The notes beneath the pieces are model-generated. The model had not been told where the DNA came from. It did no database searches and worked only from the letters and a program-made list of their open reading frames with translations. This document shows, one piece after another, positions 36,350-43,638 of a stretch of 64,000 bases of DNA. The stretch is taken from the NCBI GenBank assembly GCA_017478025.1, contig JAFVGZ010000003.1, forward strand, positions 62,001 to 126,000, in the 5' to 3' direction. The position numbers and the translations under genes are program-made. The DNA is from Prevotella sp. Its GTDB lineage: Bacteria; Bacteroidota; Bacteroidia; Bacteroidales; Bacteroidaceae. The stretch's first letter is position 1. Every line of letters starts with the position of its first letter.

Positions 36350-37673
36350 TCCATCCGCCAATCAGGCAGCATCCCGTCCTTCCCCTTTGGGGGAGTTGGA
36401 GGGGGCTTCCCTCCTTCCTCGTGACTTTGAGGCCTATACCCGTCCACTCTTCGGCGACGAGCGTTGGGAGCGATACCTTGCATCCTTCAGCGAGGAAACG
36501 CCTGTGAGTGTTCGCTACAATCCTCTCAAACAGCCGCTGCTCTCTGAGGGCGACGACAACCTTCCCGTCACTTCTCCCGTTTCCTGGTGCAGGAATGCTT
36601 TCTATCTCTCCGAGCGCCCCGACTTCACCCTCGACCCGCTCTTTCATGCGGGGCTGTACTACGTGCAAGAGGCATCGTCGATGTTCCTCGATGAGGTCAT
36701 ACGACAACTCTCATCCCACATCACTCCTTCCTCATCCATCCTTGACCTCTGCGCCGCACCGGGTGGCAAGTCAACGCTACTGCGTGCCGCCCTGCCTGCT
36801 GAGGCTACACTCTACAGTAATGAGGTAAACCGCAAGCGCGCAAACATCCTCTATGAGAACATCAGAAAGCAGGGCTATCCTAACGTCATTGTGACATCGT
36901 GCTCATCGGCTGACTACGGTGCCTCCGGTCAGGACTTTGACATCATCCTCACCGATGTGCCCTGCTCAGGCGAGGGAATGTTTCGCAAAGACCCCGATAC
37001 CATCAGCGAATGGTCACTCCAAAACGTGATGAAATGCAGCAAGCTGCAGCGTGAGATCGTTGCTGACGTGTGGCCGAGACTAAAGCCGGGAGGACTGCTT
37101 ATTTACAGCACTTGCACGTTCAATCTGCATGAGAACGAGGAGAATGTCCTCTGGATACTGAGCACTCTCGGCGGCGAACTGCTGCCGGTAGAGACAGAGT
37201 CCGAATGGAACATCACTCCCTCGCTCCTGCCTGAGCTACACGGCCCCGTATATCGTTTCATTCCCGGCATCACTCGGGGTGAGGGATTGTTCATGGCTGT
37301 GATACGCAAGACAGGTGATACGTCCCGCTCGCACAAATCATCCTCAGCCTTCCAGTTATCGCGGGCAGTCATGAACCCTGACATATTCTTTCCCGCGCCA
37401 TCACAGGGCGTAGTGAAAAGCAAATCACCCCAAGCTTCCATTGCCTCCCACACCTCCCATGCCTCCCTTGCTAACGAAGCCGTATCCGTCCCTCTCACCC
37501 GCACGCAGGCCTTGCAATACCTGCATCGCGAAGCCCTCATACTGCCTCCAGACACCCCGAAGGGAATAGTTATCGTGACATACAGAAATCTCCCTCTGGG
37601 ATACGCCAAAAACATCGGCTCAAGAGCAAACAACCTCTACCCCCAGGAGTGGAGAATCAGAAAGCAAATATAA
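36327..37673 (+). CDS. rRNA cytosine-C5 methyltransferase, RsmF/NSUN type
   Basis: A 448-residue SAM-dependent rRNA methyltransferase. The SAM site is ILDLCAAPGGKSTLL. The two catalytic Cys motifs are DVPCSGEGMFRKD and YSTCTFNLHENEENV. The C-terminal domain of about 130 residues is of the RsmF-associated type. The N-terminus is odd: residues 17-31 (RPSPLGELEGASLLP) are encoded by a copy of the G/C palindromic element. The start overlaps the PorE-like gene by 23 bp; a later start would remove the insert, but the next Met lies too far into the domain. A Ser/His/Ala-rich run near residue 372 (ASIASHTSHASLANE) is also repetitive. Confidence 0.9.
   Translation: MSSSSLNNPSANQAASRPSPLGELEGASLLPRDFEAYTRPLFGDERWERYLASFSEETPVSVRYNPLKQPLLSEGDDNLPVTSPVSWCRNAFYLSERPDFTLDPLFHAGLYYVQEASSMFLDEVIRQLSSHITPSSSILDLCAAPGGKSTLLRAALPAEATLYSNEVNRKRANILYENIRKQGYPNVIVTSCSSADYGASGQDFDIILTDVPCSGEGMFRKDPDTISEWSLQNVMKCSKLQREIVADVWPRLKPGGLLIYSTCTFNLHENEENVLWILSTLGGELLPVETESEWNITPSLLPELHGPVYRFIPGITRGEGLFMAVIRKTGDTSRSHKSSSAFQLSRAVMNPDIFFPAPSQGVVKSKSPQASIASHTSHASLANEAVSVPLTRTQALQYLHREALILPPDTPKGIVIVTYRNLPLGYAKNIGSRANNLYPQEWRIRKQI
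36376..36408. repeat. G/C palindromic element inside the rRNA methyltransferase gene
   Basis: The reverse complement aligns closely with 3177-3208, and the element is read in frame as PSPLGELEGAS. Confidence 0.75.
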
Positions 37674-37677
37674 GCTC

Positions 37678-37793
37678 CTCTCCCATAAGTGTTCGAGTGC
37701 CCCCGCGCTTAGCCCTCTCCCATAACTGTTCGAGTGCCCCGCGCTTAGCCCTCTCCCATAACTGTTCGAGTGCCCTGCGGTTTACCCGCAGGG
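37678..37793. repeat. Three tandem 36-37 bp repeats ending in a CCTGCGG hairpin
   Basis: Units begin CTCTCCCATAA at 37678, 37715 and 37751 and contain TGTTCGAGTGCCC. The third leads into CCCTGCGG-TTTAC-CCGCAGGG (37773-37793), a hairpin element with three more copies at 49957-49975, 51724-51742 and 51790-51808. They fill the gap between the methyltransferase and SIMPL genes. Confidence 0.85.
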
Positions 37794-37816
37794 ACATAAC
37801 ATAAACAAAAACCATC

Positions 37817-38521
37817 ATGAAACAAAACATTCTCTATTCTGCATCATTTATTCTTGGGATGCTTCTCCTCGGTCTGTGCATCAAGGGTGGAATTGACAAT
37901 TTCGCCAACAAGGACCGCCAAGTTACCGTTAAGGGTTTAGCTGAGCAGGAGGTTCCTGCCGACAAAGTCACCTGGCCCATCAGCACCAAAGAGATAGGTG
38001 ATGACCTGCCAGCCCTCTATGCGAAGATAAACCAGACGAACCAGACCATCCGTCAGTTCCTCCAAGCAGGTGGCATCAAGGATAGCGAGATAACCACCGG
38101 CGCGCCTACCGTGATAGACCTCAACGCCGAGCGCTACAACGAGAACCGTCGCCCCTACCGCTACAACATCACATCGACCATTACTGTGAGCTCCAATCAG
38201 GTGGATCGTGTGCGTCAGCTGATGGCAAGACAGGGAGAGCTCCTGCAGAAGGGTATCGCCATCGTGGAGGGTGACTATGACTCGCCGAAAGTGAAATATG
38301 AGCTCGTATCATTCCCTTCCATGAAGGGTAAGATGATGACTGAGGCCATAAAAAATGCCGAAGCCACAGCCCAGCAGTTCGCAGAAAACAGCCACTCCAC
38401 ACTCAACAAAATCACCCGCGCTGATCAGGGACAGTTCAGCATCGACGACCGTGACGACAACACCCCGCACATCAAGAAAGTCCGCGTCGTAACGACTGTA
38501 ACATACTCCCTGAAAGACTAA
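37817..38521 (+). CDS. SIMPL domain-containing protein
   Basis: A 234-residue protein with an N-terminal signal-anchor (ASFILGMLLLGLCIKGGI) and a SIMPL/DUF541 domain (DRQVTVKGLAEQEVPADKVTW, then TITVSSNQVDRVRQLM and AIKNAEATAQQFAE). The family is found in the periplasm or anchored to membranes, and its function is not settled. It is the last conserved gene before the repeat-rich accessory island. Confidence 0.88.
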   Translation: MKQNILYSASFILGMLLLGLCIKGGIDNFANKDRQVTVKGLAEQEVPADKVTWPISTKEIGDDLPALYAKINQTNQTIRQFLQAGGIKDSEITTGAPTVIDLNAERYNENRRPYRYNITSTITVSSNQVDRVRQLMARQGELLQKGIAIVEGDYDSPKVKYELVSFPSMKGKMMTEAIKNAEATAQQFAENSHSTLNKITRADQGQFSIDDRDDNTPHIKKVRVVTTVTYSLKD

Positions 38522-38555
38522 ACGAACTATACATAAAGACTCATAGAATGACACG

Positions 38556-38678
38556 TTAGGAGGCGATGCGTCTCACGTTGCATCTGTCAGCAATCGCAGT
38601 TATCGGCAATCGCAATCATCTGCATACTTTGCCTTCAGCATGCTTGACTCTTGCAACGTGAGATACGTCGCCTCCTAA
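38556..38678. mobile_element. MITE-like element with 27-bp terminal inverted repeats
   Basis: TTAGGAGGCGA...TCACGTTGCA at 38556-38582 matches the complement of 38652-38678 at 24 of 27 positions. The 69-bp core contains a small direct repeat (CAATCGCAGT, CAATCGCAAT) and no transposase. The transcript would fold into a long hairpin and, with TTTTC after it, could also end SIMPL transcription. Confidence 0.65.
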
Positions 38679-38696
38679 TGCTTTTCTTTATTATTA

Positions 38697-38886
38697 CTGT
38701 CCGCTAAACTTTTTTATTAGCATAAATTTAGGGCTGATACCTTTGTTAGGTGTCAGCCCTTTTGGTTACCTTTGCAGTCGCCAAACAAAATCAAACGTAA
38801 CCATGGGCAAAAGTACACATTTTTTCGGACAGCCGGTGTATGGTCAGCTAATAAAATCGCTCGACAGTTATAGTTTTTTACCCTAA
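38697..38886 (+). pseudogene. Remnant of an IS4-type (DUF4372) insertion sequence
   Basis: An ATG at 38803 gives MGKSTHFFGQPVYGQLIKS, the usual N-terminus of Bacteroidales DUF4372 transposases, but the frame stops after 27 codons and nothing downstream continues it. In front are a promoter (TTTG 38742-38745, TACCTTTG 38767-38774, 21 bp apart) and a hairpin (GGGCTGATACCT/AGGTGTCAGCCC, 38731-38759) of the sort that shields IS elements from outside transcription. The sequence ACTGTCCGCTAAACTTT at about 38697 may be the left end. No right end is recognisable. Confidence 0.65.
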
Positions 38887-39214
38887 TCATATTCCTGAAA
38901 TATACCCCCACTCTCCGCTCACCCCGCCGTCACGCTTTCTCAGACGGATAATTCATAATGCTTACGGCTTACAGTTTAACGTGGGCAATAGGACAAAAAT
39001 GACATTTATGCAGATTTTGCATAATTATTCGTGCTCTACAGGCGCATATTTTCTACGAAATATCTGCTGCTCGCGTATAATCGCAAAAATCAGCGTTTCG
39101 CGTAACTTATTGTCATTGTGACCGTTACTACTAAAACAGTCAAAACACGGCCTTTTAGAAGGGTAAATATAGAACAATAAAGCCGCAGGATGTGCGAATT
39201 TTAGCCTTATCCGC
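38887..39214. other. Gene-free AT-rich stretch
   Basis: No ORF or RNA gene is supported. A fragment of the common filler ATAATGCTTACGGCTTACAG occurs near 38955. I see nothing else in it. Confidence 0.5.
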
Positions 39215-39287
39215 GAGTAACTTTAAGGGTGTCTGCGAGTAACTTTAAGGGTGTTCCTGAGTAACTTTAACCCCCTTAAAGTTACTT
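39215..39287. repeat. 22-bp GAGTAACTTTAAGGGTGT array with an inverted copy
   Basis: Three direct units start at 39215, 39237 and 39259, exactly 22 bp apart, each beginning GAGTAACTTTAA. The third is followed by the inverse CCCTTAAAGTTACTT (39273-39287). The unit length and the GAGTAACTT core are shared with the array at 58781-58890. Confidence 0.85.
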
Positions 39288-39726
39288 CGAGACCCTATGA
39301 AGCATCATTTTCGCTTTCCAGAAGGCGTTTTCGCGATTTTTTAGAGGTTTTTTCATAGGGAGTTGATACAAAATCATGCATAGGACTTATGCAACATCCC
39401 AACCCCGTCCTTCCCATACAAATGACGCATATTATGAGTACATCAAATTGAACAACCTACTTCAGAAACTTGAATTATTTATGATTTACGGCCATTAGAT
39501 GCCCATTTAGCGAAGAAAATGCTCAACTTTTTGGAGAGCATCAATCTCTTGAAACGGCAATCAAAATGCAAGAAACGGGGCTATTCCTTCCATAAGATGC
39601 CCCTTTTTGCGCCCTTTTTATCACTTTTTGAGAGCCAGGGAGGGCTTCTGTTCCAAATCATCCAGAGAGCGTTAAGGACTTAACTTGCTGATATATCGCC
39701 TTTTAGTGTAGTCGTTGTCAGTCGTA
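39288..39726. other. Gene-free stretch of the accessory island
   Basis: No convincing ORF, tRNA or terminator. The sequence GATGCCCATTTAGCG...AAGATGCCCCTTTTTGCG near 39496-39612 contains a loosely repeated GATGCCC word. Nothing else is recognisable. Confidence 0.45.
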
Positions 39727-39876
39727 GAGTCACAGAGTCACAGTCACAGTTGTTTCTTTCGAAGATTATCATTTTCTCCATTATATATATAACTATCTAT
39801 ATATTAATAATTTATATAATATATAAAGGTGAAAGTGATACCCTTATTTCTAACTGTGACTGTGACTCTGTGACTC
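39727..39876. repeat. Perfect 25-bp inverted repeat with a 100-bp AT-rich centre
   Basis: The left arm 39727-39751 is built of GAGTCACA words and is exactly complementary to 39852-39876. The centre is nearly pure A/T with TATATA runs. The arms could extrude as a cruciform or fold as an RNA hairpin. It precedes the promoter of the restriction-modification operon. Confidence 0.9.
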
Positions 39877-39904
39877 CGAAACACATTTTTTTTCTTTCCT
39901 TGTT

Positions 39905-39935
39905 ATTGCCATTCCAGAAATTTTGTTTACCTTTG
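39905..39935 (+). promoter_or_regulatory. Probable promoter of the restriction-modification operon
   Basis: ATTG (a near-consensus -33) and TACCTTTG at 39928-39935 are 19 bp apart and followed by CAGG. Transcription would start near 39942 and give a 5' untranslated region of about 350 nt before the first gene. Confidence 0.6.
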
Positions 39936-39953
39936 CAGGCAAGTACAGCCAAT

Positions 39954-40018
39954 AGTCGTAAACGACTCCCTACAGAGGCAGGCCTCGTGCCAGCCCGTGT
40001 AATCCCCTGAGCGCAGGG
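39954..40018 (+). promoter_or_regulatory. Small hairpins in the 5' part of the leader RNA
   Basis: Three short stems follow the predicted start: AGTCG/CGACT at 39954-39967, GAGG/CCTC at 39975-39986 and CCCTG/CAGGG at 40005-40018 with an AGCG loop. The segment is G/C-rich compared with its surroundings and has no ORF, so it may be a structured RNA domain of its own. Confidence 0.4.
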
Positions 40019-40131
40019 TGGCGGTATGATTTTCGTGGAAAAAATTAATAACGACATTAGCAGTTATTTGGAAGATATAGAAACGTGAGAAATTTCTTAA
40101 TCTAAGATGGATAACGATAATTGTGAATGTC

Positions 40132-40290
40132 TGCGCTTATAGCGTGGACGTCACTTATCATTCATCTGGGCGATTCTCACGGCCTCTATATCTGGTAAGG
40201 AGCGGACACGCTTTTATCGTATATAGAGGCCTTGATGTATTTTGGCCCAAGAGAATCCGATAGGTGCTTATTGTCTTAGTTATAAGCGCA
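40132..40290 (+). ncRNA. Structured leader RNA with four nested helices upstream of the R-M operon
   Basis: Four helices nest in order. P1 is TGCGCTTATA (40132-40141) with TATAAGCGCA (40281-40290). P2 is CACTTATC (40152-40159) with GATAGGTG (40259-40266), one G-U pair. P3 is GATTCTC (40172-40178) with GAGAATC (40251-40257). P4 is GGCCTCTATAT (40181-40191) with ATATAGAGGCC (40221-40231). The P4 loop holds AGCG-GACA-CGCT. P1 ends two bases before the ATG of the first gene, so folding could mask the start. I do not recognise it as a known riboswitch. Confidence 0.65.
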
Positions 40291-40292
40291 AA

Positions 40293-41312
40293 ATGCCTGA
40301 CAAAGAAACTGACTCTTCCCTGATTGACATTAGGGAGGACAGCCTGTTGGAATTGTCGCAAGAGGTGTTGGAAAGCCTTCTTCGTGACCATACAACGGGC
40401 AGGAATATCTTCTGGGCAACGCACGACTATGAGGCGCTTGGCTCAGAGTATGATTATCATGCCCCTATCTTGCCACATCTTATTACGGGTGAGAGAGGTA
40501 TGATAATCCGTCCCCGTGTGCTCAAATCAAAGGAGAACCAAACAGAGCGTGCGAAAGACAAGGCCGAGGTGTTTACTCCCTCGTGGATTTGTAATGCTCA
40601 GAACAACCTTGTGGACGAAGCCTGGTTTGGTAGGAAGGATGTCTTCAACGTTGAAGACACAACAAGCCACACCTGGCAAACGAATCCCGACAAAATAGAG
40701 TTTCCCGAAGGAAAGACGTGGAAGGACTATGTCTGTGCTACACGCATGGAGATAACATGTGGCGAAGCGCCCTACTTAGTGAGCCGCTATGACACCACCA
40801 CAGGCATCCCTATACCCTTGGAGCAACGCATAGGTCTGCTGGACAGAAAGCTGCGCGTGGTGGGCGAGAATACAGAAACCTGTGAGGATTGGCTGGATTG
40901 GGCGCAGGTGGCTTACAGACATACCTACGGCTACGAATGGCAGGGAGACAATCTGCTCTTGGCACGCGAGGCCCTGCTGTGGACTTTCATAGAATACTAT
41001 CAGGAGAAGTTTGGTAAGCGTCCGTTGCTGGAGATCATAAACGATATGGCCGATACCATCAGCTGGAACCTCTGGCAGATGGATGGGCTGAAAGGCGTGG
41101 TGCCGGACAGCTGTCATGATGTGGTATCGAGAAACCCGAACGCTCAGCAGTTGGACTTATTTGCTGCGGACATCCCCGAAGCCTCAGCCCCACAAGTCAC
41201 TCCCTGTCCTGGCTGTCAGAAAGACGACATACGCAGTCACAACGGCACCTATTGCAAGATAAAGGATTGGGACACAGGAAAGGAAATCAAATTTATAAGC
41301 CTACTACAATGA
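40293..41312 (+). CDS. Restriction-modification accessory subunit (annotated elsewhere as 'restriction endonuclease subunit M')
   Basis: A 339-residue cytoplasmic protein. Conserved-looking blocks are LLRDHTTGRNIFWATHDYEALG near residue 30, AEVFTPSWICNAQNNLVDEAWFG near 88 and TRMEITCGEAPYLVSRYDTTTG near 135. A C-terminal Cys-containing segment (CPGCQKDD...TYC) could bind zinc. I see no SAM-binding or nuclease motif, so the 'subunit M' name used for such proteins is not explained by the sequence. I use the ATG at 40293; a TTG 51 bp upstream would lie inside the leader RNA. The stop overlaps the methyltransferase ATG by 4 bp, so they are probably partners. Confidence 0.82.
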   Translation: MPDKETDSSLIDIREDSLLELSQEVLESLLRDHTTGRNIFWATHDYEALGSEYDYHAPILPHLITGERGMIIRPRVLKSKENQTERAKDKAEVFTPSWICNAQNNLVDEAWFGRKDVFNVEDTTSHTWQTNPDKIEFPEGKTWKDYVCATRMEITCGEAPYLVSRYDTTTGIPIPLEQRIGLLDRKLRVVGENTETCEDWLDWAQVAYRHTYGYEWQGDNLLLAREALLWTFIEYYQEKFGKRPLLEIINDMADTISWNLWQMDGLKGVVPDSCHDVVSRNPNAQQLDLFAADIPEASAPQVTPCPGCQKDDIRSHNGTYCKIKDWDTGKEIKFISLLQ

Positions 41313-42898
41313 TGACACAACATTTACAAAACACAGACACCTCCCCTAAGGGGGAGGCTGGGAGGGGGCTTACCTACAACCCAGACGTGCTCAACTGCAT
41401 AGCCAACCTGAGTAATGACGAGGTGTTTACGCCTCCCGAACTGGCAAACAAGATGCTCGACCTGTTGCCGCAGGAGCTGTTTTGCAGCCCTGAGACAACA
41501 TTCCTTGATCCTTTCACCAAGAGCGGGGTCTTTCTGCGCGAGATAGTAAAGCGCCTTGACCGAGGACTGGAGAAGCAGATCCCTGACCGTCAGAAGCGCA
41601 TAGACCACATCATGCACCATCAGGTGTTTGGCATAGCCTGCACGGAGCTGACCTCGTTGCTTGCCCGCCGCTCAGTATATTGCAGCAAATATGCTAACGG
41701 AAAGTACAGCATATCAAAGTTTGATACTCCTGAGGGCAACATTCTATACAAGAACATAAAGCACACATGGGTAAATGGGAAATGCAAGTATTGTGGTGCC
41801 AGCCAAAGCGTTTACGACAGAGGCGCGGAGGCAGAGCAATACGCATATATGTTTATCCATACAGACAATCCAAAACAATTCTTTAAGAACATGAAATTCG
41901 ATGTAATCGTAGGTAATCCGCCGTATCAGTTGAGTGATGGGGGAGCACAAGCAAGTGCAATACCTTTATATCACAAATTTATTCTGCAATCTATTCAGTT
42001 GCAACCAAGATACATAACAGTTATATCTCCATCAAGGTGGATGACAGGAGGTCGAGGTTTGGATGAATTTAGGAAACAAATGCTTGAAGATAAAAGGCTA
42101 TCTGTAATACATGACTATAAGGATGCATCATTATGTTTTAATGGCGTTGAAATAAAAGGGGGCGTTAACTATTTTCTATGGGAAAGAGAAAAAGTTTCTT
42201 CTTTATGTCTTATTATTAATGATGATGGTAACAATAAATGGTCAGAGAGTAAACGACCATTGATTGAAAAAGGGTCTGATGTCTTTATTCGTAATAATGA
42301 CTTAGTAGCAATATTTAGAAAGGTTAATGCAAAGAAGGAGAGGTCTTTCTCTGAAATTGTCTCCTCTATGAAACCTTATGGATTGCGTGGAGATTTTTTT
42401 AAGAGTCCGGAAAAATATGGCTTACCTCCGATAAACAAGAAACCTATCAAAGGTGGATATACAATACATGGACTTGATGAGAAATTGAAAAGATGTTGTA
42501 GATACACATCCAGCACTTATCCTATTCCTAAAATGCTTGATATAGAAAAATACAAACTGTTTATGTCACGTAACCAAGGAGAGGGTATCTTGGGTGAAAG
42601 TCTATCCCTTCCAATTTTTGCAAAACCTTACGAATTATGCACAGAAACTTTTGTTGTCATTGGTGGCTTCAATAACAATCAAGAGATGGAGAATTGTTGG
42701 TCATATATGAAGACAAAGTTTTTTAGGACGATGTTAGGAATGAAGAAAAATGATCAAGGTTGTGGACAACAAGTTTACCAGTTCGTCCCTCTTCAAGACT
42801 TCTCTCATCCTTGGACGGACGAGATGCTTTATAAGAAGTACGGTTTGACTGATGATGAGATAGCGTTTATAGAGTCTATGATAAGGCCAATGGAATAA
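41309..42898 (+). CDS. Eco57I-type N6-adenine DNA methyltransferase
   Basis: A 529-residue DNA methyltransferase. Motif I is FLDPFTKSGVFLREI (about residues 65-79) and the catalytic motif IV is DVIVGNPPYQLSDG (about 200-213). A Cys pair (KCKYCG near 163) suggests a small zinc site. The C-terminal third (about 340-500) is the probable target-recognition region. Residues 11-20 (TSPKGEAGRG) are encoded by a G/C palindromic element. From about 41,880 the DNA becomes visibly more AT-rich than the first 570 bp, as if the recognition part had another origin. It should protect the host DNA against the GIY-YIG/helicase effector downstream. Confidence 0.9.
   Translation: MMTQHLQNTDTSPKGEAGRGLTYNPDVLNCIANLSNDEVFTPPELANKMLDLLPQELFCSPETTFLDPFTKSGVFLREIVKRLDRGLEKQIPDRQKRIDHIMHHQVFGIACTELTSLLARRSVYCSKYANGKYSISKFDTPEGNILYKNIKHTWVNGKCKYCGASQSVYDRGAEAEQYAYMFIHTDNPKQFFKNMKFDVIVGNPPYQLSDGGAQASAIPLYHKFILQSIQLQPRYITVISPSRWMTGGRGLDEFRKQMLEDKRLSVIHDYKDASLCFNGVEIKGGVNYFLWEREKVSSLCLIINDDGNNKWSESKRPLIEKGSDVFIRNNDLVAIFRKVNAKKERSFSEIVSSMKPYGLRGDFFKSPEKYGLPPINKKPIKGGYTIHGLDEKLKRCCRYTSSTYPIPKMLDIEKYKLFMSRNQGEGILGESLSLPIFAKPYELCTETFVVIGGFNNNQEMENCWSYMKTKFFRTMLGMKKNDQGCGQQVYQFVPLQDFSHPWTDEMLYKKYGLTDDEIAFIESMIRPME
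41341..41373. repeat. G/C palindromic element inside the methyltransferase gene
   Basis: CTCCCCTAAGGGGGAGG followed by GGGAGGGGGCTT; its reverse complement aligns with the copy at 3177-3208. It is read in frame as TSPKGEAGRGL near the N-terminus. Confidence 0.75.
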
Positions 42899-42957
42899 TG
42901 GTAAGACAATAAAAGAAAAACAAGAGGCGCTCTTTGACAAGATTTTTGATTGGAAAA

Positions 42958-42989
42958 TTTGGAAATATCAAATACTCTTCGTAACTTTG
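42958..42989 (+). promoter_or_regulatory. Promoter of the toxin-antitoxin pair
   Basis: TTTG and TAACTTTG separated by 20 bp, a perfect Bacteroidetes consensus, 23 bp before the antitoxin ATG. Confidence 0.75.
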
Positions 42990-43012
42990 CGCAGTAAAAT
43001 ATTGCATAAGCT

Positions 43013-43279
43013 ATGGACGAGAAGATATATCCAATACTCGATGAAGAGAAAAGCGTGGACATGGTCAATGAGCCCGAAGAAGGCTTTTCTTCAAGGGTCG
43101 CTGTACCTGATGTGGGATATAAGTATCCTGGCGGATACGATGGATTTTACACGGAAGATTCTGCTGAGCTTGAGGATTACAAATCTAAATTGATAGCTGA
43201 AGCCATGAATGATGGTAATGGATATACATGGAATGAGGTTAAACAACAAATAAAAGATCGTCATCCATGGCTCAGATAA
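43013..43279 (+). CDS. Putative antitoxin of a ParE-type module
   Basis: An 88-residue acidic protein with a C-terminal helix (SAELEDYKSKLIAEAMNDG) and WNEVKQQIKDRHPWLR at the end. It has its own promoter and overlaps the start of a ParE/RelE-like toxin gene by 13 bp, the usual antitoxin-first order. No DNA-binding domain is clear. The assignment rests on the partner. It looks intact while the toxin is broken. Confidence 0.65.
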   Translation: MDEKIYPILDEEKSVDMVNEPEEGFSSRVAVPDVGYKYPGGYDGFYTEDSAELEDYKSKLIAEAMNDGNGYTWNEVKQQIKDRHPWLR

Positions 43280-43588
43280 TATGGAAACCACGAGCCGTTC
43301 GTCAACTTAATGCCATTATTGACTATAGCGTACCTGAGTTCGGTATGGTTGCATTCATGCGTATGGATAAACGAATACAGGAGATAGAAAAGAGATAAGA
43401 AATGTTTCCTGAATCGTTTACTACTGAGCCGTTATTGAAGAACGACAAGATAACTTTTCGATATTGTATTCTTCGTAAACGTCATAAGCTGATATTCCAC
43501 TACTCAGAAGCAAATGATACGGTATTATATTGATGATATTTGGGACATGAAGATGAGTCCTCAATCGTTGAGGAAACGATTCGAGTAA
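43267..43588 (+). pseudogene. ParE/RelE-family toxin, disrupted
   Basis: The frame opens MAQIIWKPRAVRQLNAIIDY, a typical ParE start, and stops at a TAA (43396-43398) after 43 codons. Reading through, the same frame gives MFPESFTTEPLLKNDKITFR and HKLIFHYSEANDTV. A one-base insertion near 43525 then shifts the frame, after which YIDDIWDMKMSPQSLRKRFE completes the toxin. One nonsense and one frameshift change therefore inactivate an otherwise full-length gene of about 107 codons. Confidence 0.8.
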
Positions 43589-43638
43589 TACTTTCCTTTT
43601 AGAAACTTTTCACGGAGTGCCATAACAAAGAAGCAGTT

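Noticed and set aside
38564..38659. A 31-codon ORF inside the MITE-like element
   Set aside because: It merely reads through the inverted ends; there is no sign of coding constraint.
39750..40010. An 86-codon plus-strand ORF with a hydrophobic Ile/Tyr-rich start
   Set aside because: It runs through the AT-rich core and right arm of the inverted repeat and over the promoter; the hydrophobic run is just TATATA-type DNA in translation.
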